A stretch of 64,000 nucleotides of DNA from Massilia sp. MS-15 (lineage in GTDB: Bacteria; Pseudomonadota; Gammaproteobacteria; Burkholderiales; Burkholderiaceae_D), in contig NZ_JAIWIA010000007.1 in the NCBI RefSeq assembly GCF_020176695.1, forward strand, positions 1 through 64,000, read 5' to 3'. The notes below the pieces were generated by a model, which did no database searches, was not told the origin of the DNA, and was given only the letters and a program-made list of their open reading frames with translations. This document shows, in pieces, positions 28,989 through 37,781 of the stretch. How positions within the stretch are numbered: position 1 is the stretch's first letter; each line of letters starts with the position of its first letter. The translations under genes and the position numbers were made by a program.

Positions 28989-29483
28989 GATGCTTGCTGT
29001 CTCCCATGCACGAAGGTCGAGTCCCGGCAGATCCGGCTCGGTCGGACCGATTCTAGCGGCGGCAAGACCGTCAGCCTTGATGCTTGGCAGAGATGTTGAC
29101 TCTGGGACCTTGAGTGATGATTATTACTTCCTGAAACTTGCACGGAAGCCGTTGCGCGGAAGCGGCACAAGTCCAAAGAAACTGGTTGTCATTCGAGAAA
29201 ATTGAACGTAGTCTTGAATGTACTGCGCAGTCCGCAAGCCGGAGCGCTTCTTCTTTCCTGGGTCGTTTTTCTGAGGTGAAACGATGGTGGAGCAAGCGGC
29301 GTCACCTGCCCTGTCGCGCCGGCGGACCGATGGCGCCGCCGCATCCGGCGCCGTCCTTGTGGCGCCGGACTGGTCGCTACCACCACACCCGCACCCTGCC
29401 GGCCCGCCTCTCGTCCGGAAGCGCGTCCGCGCGCTTCGATCCCTGTCCTGCGCGCCAGAACATCACTTCCCGAGGAGTTCACC
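28989..29483. other. Divergent intergenic region, TadG-like / ompA-like
   Basis: 495 bp with less GC than the flanking genes between about 29070 and 29270. A possible sigma-70 promoter for the OmpA-like gene is TTGTCA (29186-29191), 17 bp, TAGTCT (29209-29214). A 67-codon open frame (29284-29487) has the Shine-Dalgarno GAGGTGA and ends in an ATGA overlap with the OmpA-like gene, but its composition looks like noise. Nothing else is recognised. Confidence 0.4.
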
Positions 29484-30026
29484 ATGAATGTCCGTTCCAT
29501 GCTCGTGTTTTGCGCCATGCTGGCCGTCCTGCCTGCCGGTGCGCAGGATGGTCCCGTACTGAAGGAAGGCGAGGCGGATGTGAACACGCTGGTCGACGCC
29601 CTCACGCCAAAGAAGCCGGTCCGCATGCGCGGCTTCAAGATCGTGCGCGAGGACGCCGGCACGCCGGCGCCCGCCGCGGCGCCGGCCAAGGCGCACCTCC
29701 TGATCACCTTCGATACCAACTCGGCCAACCTGTCGGAGCGCGCCAAGACCTCGCTTGATGCGGTCGGGCAGGCACTCGGTTCGGACAAGCTGTCCGGCGC
29801 CCGCTTCGCCATCGAGGGCCACGCCGATCCGCGCGGCGGCGCGGCCGCCAACCTCAAGCTGTCGCAGCTGCGCGCCCAGTCGGTGCGCGACTACCTGGTC
29901 AACCAGCTGCAGATCGATGCGGCGCGGCTGGACGCGGTCGGCAAGGGAGCGCAGGAACCGATGAACAAGACCAATCCGCAGGCCCCGGAAAACCGGCGCG
30001 TCACCATCGTCAACCTGACGCGCTGA
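29484..30026 (+). CDS. OmpA-family protein, periplasmic peptidoglycan-binding
   Basis: 180 residues. Signal peptide of about 20 residues (ending PAGAQ), a ~50-residue linker, then an OmpA C-terminal domain (about 70-178): LLITFDTNSANLSERAK, IEGHADPRGGAAANLKLSQLRAQSV and NRRVTIV. The Asp and Arg that contact diaminopimelate in this family are in place. No lipobox and no beta-barrel, so it is soluble in the periplasm or held to the wall. CGAGGAG precedes the ATG. It is convergent with the kinase gene, 6 bp apart. Confidence 0.82.
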   Translation: MNVRSMLVFCAMLAVLPAGAQDGPVLKEGEADVNTLVDALTPKKPVRMRGFKIVREDAGTPAPAAAPAKAHLLITFDTNSANLSERAKTSLDAVGQALGSDKLSGARFAIEGHADPRGGAAANLKLSQLRAQSVRDYLVNQLQIDAARLDAVGKGAQEPMNKTNPQAPENRRVTIVNLTR

Positions 30027-30032
30027 CGATGC

Positions 30033-31877
30033 CTACTCGCGGACTTGCTCGACGGTGAAGGCGGCGGCGCCGTAGTCGCCTGGGCAGGGCGTTTCCAGGC
30101 AGACCGGCGTGCCCGCATACAGCGGCGCGGCCCCGGTATGCCGACGCAGCAGTTCGGCGGCGCGCGCGAACGGGAAGGTGGAAACGTCGCCTTCCGTCGC
30201 CATGCCCGTAGCGCTAAAGTCGCGCGGGCTGTCGGACACCATCACCAGCAGGCGGTCGGTGCCTTCCGGCCCGGTGGCACTCAGCGCCCAGCGCGGGCGC
30301 GGCAGGTCCAGCGTCGCGCCGGCGCCGATGCGGTTCTTGCGGTCCACCGCGTTGGGAAACAGTAGTTCGAAGTTGTTTCCTTGCGCACCCACCATGTAGA
30401 CGTACACGAAGCCGGCGTGCGAGGAACGCACCGAGAAGCGGATCTTGTCGCGGTTGATCCGCAGGCGTGGGTTCTCGACCCGTACGCTCACCTGGCGCTC
30501 GGGGCTGGCGCCGGCCATCACGGCGTCGAGGGCCGCGGCCGGCGTCAACGCGGCCGGTGCGGGCGCCGGCGCACGGGCTGTCGCCGGCGCCGCTGCCGCT
30601 GCGGGAGCGGGTGCAGGTGCAGGTGCTTGCTGCAGCGCGGACGCGGGCGGCGCCGCAGCGGCCGCCACGCGCGGCGGCACTGTCTCCGCGGCCTTGCCCG
30701 CCTGCGCGCCTGACGCCTTTCCTTGCATCCCCGAATAGGCCCACCACCCGGCCGCGCCCAGCACGAGCGCGGCGCCGGCACCGAGCAGCATGGCGCGGCC
30801 ACGTGGCGCGGCGCGGGCCGGCTGCGCGATGTCGGAGCGCGGATGCGGACGATCGGGGTCCGGTGCCGGCGCAGCAGGGGGCGGCGCCGCGGGCGGCACG
30901 GCGTGCGGCGGCGCTGTGCGCACCGCCATCGTGTCGAGCCCGAGCAGGGCACGCAGCGCCGCCACGTCCTGGGGCCGGTCTTCCGGCCGGAACGCGAGCG
31001 CGCGGTCGATCGCTTCCAGGAAGGCGCCGCTGTAGCGCTCCCCATAGCGGGCGGCGAGCGGTACATACGGATCCGCCATCATGCGGCTGACGGCCGGCGG
31101 CGGCGCCCGGCCGTCGATCGCGAAGTGCACCACCGAGGCCAGCGCATACAGGTCGGTCCACGGGCCCTGGCGCATGCCAGGCATTTCCGCGTACTGCTCG
31201 ATCGGCGCGTAGTTCTGCTTGAGGATCACGGTGAAGGCCTGGTTCATGTCGCCGATCGCGCGCCGCGCGGCGCCGAAATCGAGCAGCAGCGGGCGGCCTT
31301 CCTCCAGCATCAGGATGTTGTCCGGAGCGATGTCGCGGTGGAAGCACTGGTGCTGGTGGATCTGGTCGAGCGCATCGAGCAGCGGCGCGAGCAGCTGCTG
31401 CAGCCAGGTCTCGTCGGGCGCGGCCTCCAGGTCCTTCAGGGTCTGCTTCAGCGTGGTCCCGCGGTAGTAGGGCATCACCATGTAAGCGGTGCCGTTCGCT
31501 TCCCAGAAGCGGTACACCTTGACCAGCGAGGGGTGGTCGAACTGCGCCAGCAGGCGCGCTTCGTTGACGAAACTGCGCAGCCCCGCCTCGTAGCTTTCCG
31601 CGTTCTGCGCCGAGCGCACGCTGACGTGGACCTCGGTCGAACGCGCGGCGAAGGAAGGCATGTACTCCTTGAGCGCGACCTGGCGCTCGAGCGAGCTGTC
31701 GTAGGCGAGATAAACGATGCCGAAGCCGCCTTCGCCCAGGATGCCGGTGATCTCGAACTCGCCCAGGCGAGTCCCGGGCGGCAAGGCATTGCTGCGCTCG
31801 TGGGCCCCGACGGCGGTCGGCGCCGGCGGCGGGGCGCTGGAAAGCACAGTGCGGTCGTCTTCGGGTGAAGTGCTCAT
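30033..31877 (-). CDS. PpkA-like Ser/Thr protein kinase with C-terminal DUF4384-like domain
   Basis: 614 residues. The kinase domain (about 40-310) has GEGGFG (48-53), the ATP-binding K70 (VALKEY), the catalytic loop H180-R-D182-I-A-P-D-N187 and D200-F-G. The loop has I-A-P where L-K-P is common, a feature of several bacterial Hanks kinases. An Ala/Pro-rich linker contains one membrane segment at about 363-380. The C-terminal ~150 residues (VSVRVENPRLRINRDKIRF...VYVYMVGAQGNNFELLFPN) resemble DUF4384. It faces away from the T6SS operon; with the FHA protein and the PP2C phosphatase it probably forms the threonine-phosphorylation switch known from P. aeruginosa H1-T6SS. Confidence 0.85.
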   Translation of the reverse strand: MSTSPEDDRTVLSSAPPPAPTAVGAHERSNALPPGTRLGEFEITGILGEGGFGIVYLAYDSSLERQVALKEYMPSFAARSTEVHVSVRSAQNAESYEAGLRSFVNEARLLAQFDHPSLVKVYRFWEANGTAYMVMPYYRGTTLKQTLKDLEAAPDETWLQQLLAPLLDALDQIHQHQCFHRDIAPDNILMLEEGRPLLLDFGAARRAIGDMNQAFTVILKQNYAPIEQYAEMPGMRQGPWTDLYALASVVHFAIDGRAPPPAVSRMMADPYVPLAARYGERYSGAFLEAIDRALAFRPEDRPQDVAALRALLGLDTMAVRTAPPHAVPPAAPPPAAPAPDPDRPHPRSDIAQPARAAPRGRAMLLGAGAALVLGAAGWWAYSGMQGKASGAQAGKAAETVPPRVAAAAAPPASALQQAPAPAPAPAAAAAPATARAPAPAPAALTPAAALDAVMAGASPERQVSVRVENPRLRINRDKIRFSVRSSHAGFVYVYMVGAQGNNFELLFPNAVDRKNRIGAGATLDLPRPRWALSATGPEGTDRLLVMVSDSPRDFSATGMATEGDVSTFPFARAAELLRRHTGAAPLYAGTPVCLETPCPGDYGAAAFTVEQVRE

Positions 31878-32615
31878 GGGAGAGGTCGCTGGCTGATGCG
31901 TACATTATGAGCTAGTTGATAACACCAAGCCAGATCTTTTGCGCCATGGTGCGGGATCAACGGTCGACAAACAGATGGGTGGATCAAATCCATGTAAACA
32001 GTGACAAATGGTATTTCCTATACTCTATTTTTCGTTGTAAATATACAAATACAAACATTATCTTGAATTGCAGTGTAAATATCCAGATAATGAACGTCAT
32101 GCCATGTGCATGGCGGCGAGCCGGCGCATCAGCGCTCGCCAGCCCAGCTCCATCAGGAGAACAATCATGCGCGTCCATGCAAGCGATGTTCTTTCCGGCC
32201 CCGTCCGCGTGCAGGGCCGTGTTCCGGCACGTTTCCCTTTGTACGGGGACCTGCTTGGCAGGGTCGGCCATTTCCTGCACGGCCGCCACCACCATTCCAC
32301 CGAGGTCCGTCCCGGCCGCAAGCGATAGCGGCCCTGCACATTTTCCCTTCCTTTCGTGTCCTGTTCTGCGGCTATCCGCCGCAGCGGGAGCGCTATGCGC
32401 GTCTGCATAGGCGCGCCAGGCATCGGGAAATCAATGATTAATATCTATGCAATTAATTTCTGCAAAAACCAATAATACTTCTTTATTTTTGATCGCTTGT
32501 TGGTATAGGATTTTTAGCGGTAAAGAGCCTGCGGTAAAGGTTCACCGATAAAGGAGCAGGCCCCCAGGCTGGTTCCGCCGGCAGTTTCGCCAACGCTGCA
32601 TGTCGTGGAGTACGG
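31878..32615. other. AT-rich intergenic region upstream of the T6SS operon
   Basis: 738 bp between the kinase gene and tssA, transcribed divergently. About 31,910-32,110 and 32,425-32,520 are strikingly AT-rich compared with the rest of the window. A possible promoter is TTGATC (32489-32494), 17 bp, TTTTAG (32512-32517). A 53-codon frame at 32167-32328 follows CAGGAGA, but I recognise no family. No tRNA, IS or repeat was seen. The region probably carries promoters for both flanking units. Confidence 0.4.
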
Positions 32616-33665
32616 ATGAGCACTATCGACCTCGAGGCCCTGCTGTTGGAAGTCGAACCCGGCGCGCCCTGCGGGCCCGACCTGGAATACGACCCGGCCT
32701 TCCTGGCCCTGGAGCGCGAGGCGGTCGGCAAACCCGAAGTCCAATACGGCGCGACCATCACGCCGGCCGTGCCACCTGACTGGAAAGCGGTGCGCCGCAT
32801 GGCGGGCGAGCTGCTCGGGCGCAGCCGCGACCTGCGCCTGGCGCTTCACCTGCTGCGCGCCGAGCTGGCGCTGGACGGCATCGCCGGCCTGGCCGATGGC
32901 CTGGTACTGATCGAGCGCCTGCTGGCCGAGCGCTGGGACAGCGTCCACCCGATGCTCGACAGCGACGACGGCAACGATCCCACCCTGCGCATCAACTCCC
33001 TCGCCATCCTGGCCGATGCCGGCACCCTGGTGCGCGAGCTGAAGGAGACCAGCCTGCTGGTCTTGCCCGGACTCGGTCCGCTCAGCATCCGCCTGCTCGA
33101 GATCGCGAACGGCGAAGCCGCCGCCGGCGACGAGGCGGAACGCATCGCGCCGGCCTCGATCGAGCGTGCGATCGCCGACCTCGCGCCGGGGGCGCTGCAG
33201 GCGGCACTCGCGACGCTCGGCCGTGCGCTGGACGCCGCGGTGAACATCGAGGTGGGCCTGGTGCGCCAGGTGGGCAGCGCGCAGGCCCTGAACCTCGATC
33301 CGCTGGTGCGCCCGCTGCGCAAGGCGCACGAGTTCCTGGCGCGCCAGCAGGGCGCAGCGGCGCCGGCAACCGTGGCGCAGGAGGCGGCGCCGGCCGCCGC
33401 CGGCAGCGCGCCGGTCGCGGGCGCGCGTGGCGGCAACGGGACCGATATCGCCACCCGCGAGGACGTGCTGCGCACGCTCGAGCGCCTGGTCCAGTACTAC
33501 CGCCAGCACGAGCCTTCGAGCCCGGTGCCGATTCTGCTCGAACGCGCCAGGCGGCTGGTGCCGATGACTTTCTTCGAGATCCTGCAGGACCTGGCGCCGG
33601 ACGGCGTGGCGCAGATGGCCGTGATCCGCGGCCCGGAGCTGGCACGGCAGGATAGCGAAACGTGA
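32616..33665 (+). CDS. tssA: Type VI secretion protein TssA (ImpA, TssA1-like)
   Basis: 349 residues. The ImpA N-terminal domain spans about 8-130 (PCGPDLEYDPAFLALE...PPDWKAV). A Gly/Ala-rich linker leads to a short C-terminal domain (REDVLRTLERLVQYYRQHEPSSPVP...FFEILQDLAPDG) typical of the TssA1 class. TssA caps the baseplate and the growing sheath. GGAG precedes ATG 32616. First gene of a seventeen-gene plus-strand cluster. Confidence 0.92.
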   Translation: MSTIDLEALLLEVEPGAPCGPDLEYDPAFLALEREAVGKPEVQYGATITPAVPPDWKAVRRMAGELLGRSRDLRLALHLLRAELALDGIAGLADGLVLIERLLAERWDSVHPMLDSDDGNDPTLRINSLAILADAGTLVRELKETSLLVLPGLGPLSIRLLEIANGEAAAGDEAERIAPASIERAIADLAPGALQAALATLGRALDAAVNIEVGLVRQVGSAQALNLDPLVRPLRKAHEFLARQQGAAAPATVAQEAAPAAAGSAPVAGARGGNGTDIATREDVLRTLERLVQYYRQHEPSSPVPILLERARRLVPMTFFEILQDLAPDGVAQMAVIRGPELARQDSET

Positions 33666-33752
33666 TCGTGGCAATAGCGGGGGGCAATCGACGGGTATTG
33701 CAGGGCCGGGGCAGCAACAACAACGTGCCGTTCACACAGGGGGGTGTCAATC

Positions 33753-34253
33753 GTGGGTAAAGAGAGTAGCCAGAAGTTCATCGCGCGCAACCGGGCGCCG
33801 CGCGTGCAGATCGAATACGACGTCGAGGTATACGGCGCGGAGAAGAAGATCCAGCTGCCTTTCGTGATGGGGGTGATGGCCGACCTGTCCGGGCAGCCGG
33901 CCGATCCGCTGGCGCCGGTGGCCGAGCGCAAGTTCCTCGAGATCGATGTCGACAATTTCGACGAGCGCCTGAAGGCGATGAAGCCGCGCGTCGCGGTGCA
34001 GGTGCCGAACACCCTCACCGGCGAAGGCAATCTCGCGGTCGAGATGACCTTCGAGAGCATGGACGACTTCACGCCGGCCGCGGTGGCGCGCAAGGTCGGC
34101 TCGCTCAACAAGCTGCTCGAGGCGCGCACCCAGCTGTCCAACCTGATGACCTACATGGACGGCAAGACCGGGGCCGAAGACCTGATCGCCAGGCTGCTGG
34201 CGGAACCGGCATTGATGCAGGCCCTGACCTCGGCGCCCAAGCCGCAGGCATAA
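33753..34253 (+). CDS. tssB: Type VI contractile sheath small subunit TssB
   Basis: 166 residues from GTG 33753. With TssC it forms the contractile sheath around the Hcp tube. Family marks: ESSQKFIARNRAPRVQIEYDVE and LPFVMGVMADLSGQP. The first possible start is GTG 33744, but AGGGGGG at 33738-33744 is correctly spaced only for GTG 33753, which gives the usual M-x-K-E-S-S-Q-K N-terminus. Confidence 0.95.
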   Translation: MGKESSQKFIARNRAPRVQIEYDVEVYGAEKKIQLPFVMGVMADLSGQPADPLAPVAERKFLEIDVDNFDERLKAMKPRVAVQVPNTLTGEGNLAVEMTFESMDDFTPAAVARKVGSLNKLLEARTQLSNLMTYMDGKTGAEDLIARLLAEPALMQALTSAPKPQA

Positions 34254-34275
34254 CCAGAACAGCGGGGAGAACACG

Positions 34276-35763
34276 ATGGCTGAACTACAGGAAGTGATGG
34301 AGCGGGACCAGGCCGGGTCCGAACTGAGCGATTTCGGCAGCCTGCTGCAGAAGGAATTCAAGCCGCAGTCGGACAAGGCCCGGGAATCGGTCGAGAACGC
34401 GGTGCGCACCTTGGCCGAGCAGGCCCTCCAGGGCAGCAACGTGGTGTCGGGCGACGTGCTGGCGACGATCGAAGGATTGATCGCGGAGCTGGACCGCAAG
34501 CTGAGCGAGCAGATCAACCTGATCCTGCACACGCCCGAGTTCCAGAAAGTGGAGGCGGCCTGGCGCGGCCTGCACTACCTGGTCAGCAATACCGAGACCG
34601 ACGAGATGCTCAAGATCCGGGTGCTGAACATTTCGAAGAACGAACTGGGCAAGACCCTCAAGAAGTTCAAGGGCACGGCCTGGGACCAGAGCCCGATCTT
34701 CAAGAAGATGTACGAGGAAGAATACGGCCAGTTCGGCGGCGAGCCCTATGGCGCGCTGGTGGCCGACTACTACTTCGACAACAGCGCGCCCGACGTCGAG
34801 CTGCTCAGCGCGATGTCGAAGGTGGCCGCGGCCGCGCACGCGCCTTTCATCGCCGCCGCCGCGCCCTCGGTGATGCTGATGGAATCGTGGCAGGAGCTGG
34901 CCAACCCGCGCGACCTGACCAAGATCTTCCAGACCCCGGAGCACGCCGCCTGGCGTTCCTTCCGCGAGTCCGAGGATGCGCGCTACGTGGCGCTGGCCAT
35001 GCCGCGCTTCCTGGCGCGCCAGCCCTACGGCGCGCGCACCGATCCGGTCGAGGAATTCGACTTCGAGGAAGACACCTCGGCCGCGGGCAGCAGGAACTAC
35101 ACCTGGGCCAACGCCGCCTACGCGATGGCGGTCAACATCAACCGCTCGTTCAAGGAATATGGCTGGTGCTCGCGCATCCGCGGCATCGAGTCGGGCGGCG
35201 CGGTCGAGGGCCTGCCCGTGCATTCCTTCCCCACCGATGACGGCGGCGTCGACATGCAGTGCCCGACCGAGATCGCGATCTCGGACCGGCGCGAGGCCGA
35301 GCTGGCCGCCAACGGCTTCATGCCGCTGGTGCACAAGAAGAACACCGACTTCGCCGCCTTCATCGGCGCCCAGTCGATGCACAAGCCGGCCGAATACGAC
35401 GACCCGGACGCCACCGCCAACGCCAACCTGGCGGCGCGCCTGCCTTACCTGTTCGCCACCACGCGCTTTGCGCACTACCTGAAGTGCATCGTGCGCGACA
35501 AGCTCGGCTCGTTCAAGGAAAAGGACGAGATGCAGCGCTGGCTGACCAAGTGGATCATGCAGTACGTCGATGGCGACCCGGCCAGTTCGAGCGAATCGAC
35601 CAAGGCCAGGAAGCCGCTGGCGGCGGCCGAGGTCGTGCTGGAGGAAGTCGAAGGCAACCCGGGCTACTACACGTCCAAGTTCTTCCTGCGGCCGCACTAC
35701 CAGCTCGAGGGCCTGACCGTGTCGCTGCGGCTGGTCTCGAAGCTGCCGTCGGCCAAGGCCTGA
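34276..35763 (+). CDS. tssC: Type VI contractile sheath large subunit TssC
   Basis: 495 residues, the family's normal length. FQKVEAAWRGLHYLV near residue 92, YGALVADYYFDNS and GIESGGAVEGLP are conserved TssC stretches. It pairs with TssB; the N-terminal helix region is the part removed by ClpV after contraction. 22 bp after tssB with GGGGAG before ATG. Confidence 0.97.
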   Translation: MAELQEVMERDQAGSELSDFGSLLQKEFKPQSDKARESVENAVRTLAEQALQGSNVVSGDVLATIEGLIAELDRKLSEQINLILHTPEFQKVEAAWRGLHYLVSNTETDEMLKIRVLNISKNELGKTLKKFKGTAWDQSPIFKKMYEEEYGQFGGEPYGALVADYYFDNSAPDVELLSAMSKVAAAAHAPFIAAAAPSVMLMESWQELANPRDLTKIFQTPEHAAWRSFRESEDARYVALAMPRFLARQPYGARTDPVEEFDFEEDTSAAGSRNYTWANAAYAMAVNINRSFKEYGWCSRIRGIESGGAVEGLPVHSFPTDDGGVDMQCPTEIAISDRREAELAANGFMPLVHKKNTDFAAFIGAQSMHKPAEYDDPDATANANLAARLPYLFATTRFAHYLKCIVRDKLGSFKEKDEMQRWLTKWIMQYVDGDPASSSESTKARKPLAAAEVVLEEVEGNPGYYTSKFFLRPHYQLEGLTVSLRLVSKLPSAKA

Positions 35764-35861
35764 ATTACCTGTTGTCGAGTGGGCGCGGCGGGTGGGCCGT
35801 CCGCGCAGGGGTGTGCAACCACGCCGGGCCTTCGTGCGCCCGGCAATAACCGGAGAGTGAC

Positions 35862-36359
35862 ATGGCATTAGATATGTTCATCAATATGGGCGGCGCCATC
35901 AAGGGCGAGTCGCGCGACAAGGAACAGGGCGCGAAGGGCGACATCGATATCCTCGCCTGGAGCTGGGGCATGAGCCAGTCGGGCACCACCCACACGGGCG
36001 GCGGCGGCGGCGCGGGCAAGGCCAACTTCCAGGACCTGTCCTTCACCAAGTACATCGACAGCTCGTCGAACGCGCTGATGAACGCCCTGGCCAAGGGCAG
36101 CCACATCGAGAAGGCGGAGCTCTTGGTACGCAAGGCGGGCGAGGGCCAGCACAAGTACATCCTGATCACGATGGAGGAGGTGCTGGTGACCTCGATCTCG
36201 ACCGGCGGCAGTGGCGGCGAAGACCGCCTCACCGAAAACGTGACCCTCAACTTCGGCAAGGTCAGCTTCGCCTACACGCCACAGGACAGCAAGGGCACGG
36301 TGGCGGGCGACAAGACCTTCACCTGGAACATCGCCGAGAACCACGGCAACGTGGCCTGA
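35862..36359 (+). CDS. hcp: Hcp tube protein
   Basis: 165 residues, Hcp1 family. Hexameric rings stack into the inner tube and carry small effectors. The N-terminus MALDMFINMGGAIKGES, DILAWSWGMSQSG and KYIDSSSNALM are typical. No effector is fused to it. A clear CCGGAGAG lies before the ATG after a 98-bp gap that could hold a separate promoter, and a stable hairpin follows the stop. Confidence 0.96.
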   Translation: MALDMFINMGGAIKGESRDKEQGAKGDIDILAWSWGMSQSGTTHTGGGGGAGKANFQDLSFTKYIDSSSNALMNALAKGSHIEKAELLVRKAGEGQHKYILITMEEVLVTSISTGGSGGEDRLTENVTLNFGKVSFAYTPQDSKGTVAGDKTFTWNIAENHGNVA

Positions 36360-36370
36360 GCGGCCCGGTT

Positions 36371-36405
36371 CCGCGCGCTGCGCCCGCAGGCGGCGGAGCG
36401 CGCGG
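36371..36405 (+). other. Stable hairpin just after hcp
   Basis: CCGCGCGCT (36371-36379) pairs with AGCGCGCGG (36397-36405), and the loop contains an inner stem CGCC (36381-36384) with GGCG (36389-36392). It has no T-run. Twelve bases after the hcp stop, it could stabilise a short hcp transcript or attenuate read-through into tagJ. Confidence 0.55.
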
Positions 36406-36454
36406 CGACTCCAGCACCATTCACCATGGGCCGCGTCGCGGCCGGGAGGTTCGA

Positions 36455-37276
36455 ATGCTTGCGCAACAGCTTGTCCGTGAAGGGGATCTCGGCGCCGCGC
36501 TGGCCGCGCTGCAGGACGCGGTCCGCAAGGATGCCGCGAACGCGAAGCTGCGCGTATTCCTGTTCCAGCTGCTGGCCGTGATGGGGCAGTGGCCGCGCGC
36601 CCTGGCCCAGCTCAATGTCGCCGGCGAACTCGATGCCGCTACCCTGCCGATGGTGCAGACCTACCGGGCGGCGATCCAGTGCGAGGCGCTGCGCGCCGAC
36701 ATCTTCGCCGGCCTGCGCGTGCCGCTGGTGTTCGGCGAACCCCAGCCCTGGCTGGCGCAGCTGATCGAGGCGCTGAAGCACGATGCGTCCGACCCGGCGC
36801 GCGCCGCCGATGCGCGTGCCCAGGCCCTGGACGCGGCCCCCGCTTCGGCGGGCAGCATCGACGGCACACGCTTCGCCTGGCTGGCCGACGCCGACCTGCG
36901 CCTCGGCCCGGTGCTGGAAGCGATCGTCGACGGCCGCTATTTCTGGATTCCCCTGTGCCGCATCCGCCACATCGCTTTCGAAGCGCCGGCCGACCTGCGC
37001 GACACCGTCTGGAGCCCGGCCAGCTTCACCTGGGCCAATGGCGCCGGCAGCGTCGGCCTGGTGCCGGCGCGCTACAGCGGCACCGCCGCCAGCGGCGACG
37101 ACGGCCTGCTGCTCGGGCGCCGCACCGAATGGCGCGGCGAGGAAGTGCTGGGCCAGCGCATGTTCGTCAGCGATGCCGGCGACCATCCGCTGCTCGATGC
37201 GCGCGACATCGCCTTCGACGCCGTTCTGGAGGACGGCGCGGATACCGACAATGCCGAGGTGGCGCAGCATGGCTGA
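36455..37276 (+). CDS. tagJ: T6SS accessory protein TagJ (ImpE/SciE)
   Basis: 273 residues. A TPR-like N-terminus (QQLVREGDLGAALAALQDAVRKDAANAKLRVFLFQLL) leads to the ImpE-type domain (FAWLADADLRLGPVLEAIVDGRYFWIPLCRI). TagJ binds the TssB sheath subunit in P. aeruginosa H1 and helps ClpV recruitment. It overlaps tssE by 8 bp. Confidence 0.9.
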   Translation: MLAQQLVREGDLGAALAALQDAVRKDAANAKLRVFLFQLLAVMGQWPRALAQLNVAGELDAATLPMVQTYRAAIQCEALRADIFAGLRVPLVFGEPQPWLAQLIEALKHDASDPARAADARAQALDAAPASAGSIDGTRFAWLADADLRLGPVLEAIVDGRYFWIPLCRIRHIAFEAPADLRDTVWSPASFTWANGAGSVGLVPARYSGTAASGDDGLLLGRRTEWRGEEVLGQRMFVSDAGDHPLLDARDIAFDAVLEDGADTDNAEVAQHG

Positions 37277-37781
37277 ACTGGCGCCCAGGGAGCGGCTGCA
37301 GCCTTCGCTGCTGGACCGCCTCACCGACGAGGAGCCCGGCACCCAGGCCGAGCCGCGCGAACGCCGCGTGCTGTCGCTGCGCACCCTGCGCGAAGGCGTG
37401 CTGCGCGACCTGGCCTGGCTGCTCAACACCACCTGCCTGCTGTCGTCCATGGATGCGCCGCGCCTGCCGCACCTGTCGAACTCCGTGCTCAACTACGGCG
37501 TGCCGGACCTGTCGGGCAATTCGATCGCCAACTTGAACCTGCCGCGCCTGGAGCGCGCGATCCGCCAGGCGATCTGGGACTTCGAGCCGCGCCTGGTGCG
37601 CGGCACCGTGAGCGTGCGTGCGCTGGCCGACGCCGGCGTCGAGCACAACAAGCTCGGTTTCGAGATCGAGGCCGACATGTGGGCCCAGCCCTATCCGGAG
37701 CGGCTCTATCTCAAGACCGAGCTCGACCTGGAACGCGGCGCCGTGACCCTGGTCGAGAGCGGCGCCAGGAGCCACGCATGA
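37269..37781 (+). CDS. tssE: T6SS baseplate protein TssE (gp25-like)
   Basis: 170 residues. The gp25/lysozyme-like domain includes SLRTLREGVLRDLAWLLNT, NYGVPDLSG and ARAL-like EAD motif region. It is a wedge component of the baseplate. ATG 37269 lies inside the end of tagJ; a much longer frame upstream is a shadow of tagJ. Confidence 0.93.
   Translation: MAELAPRERLQPSLLDRLTDEEPGTQAEPRERRVLSLRTLREGVLRDLAWLLNTTCLLSSMDAPRLPHLSNSVLNYGVPDLSGNSIANLNLPRLERAIRQAIWDFEPRLVRGTVSVRALADAGVEHNKLGFEIEADMWAQPYPERLYLKTELDLERGAVTLVESGARSHA

Noticed and set aside
29121..29170. Sigma-54 promoter (TTGCACG...TTGC)
   Set aside because: Spacing between the two half elements is wrong for the -24/-12 consensus.
32167..32328. 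53-codon gene with Shine-Dalgarno upstream of tssA
   Set aside because: No recognisable family and no supporting signal beyond the start site; kept only as a remark in the intergenic entry.
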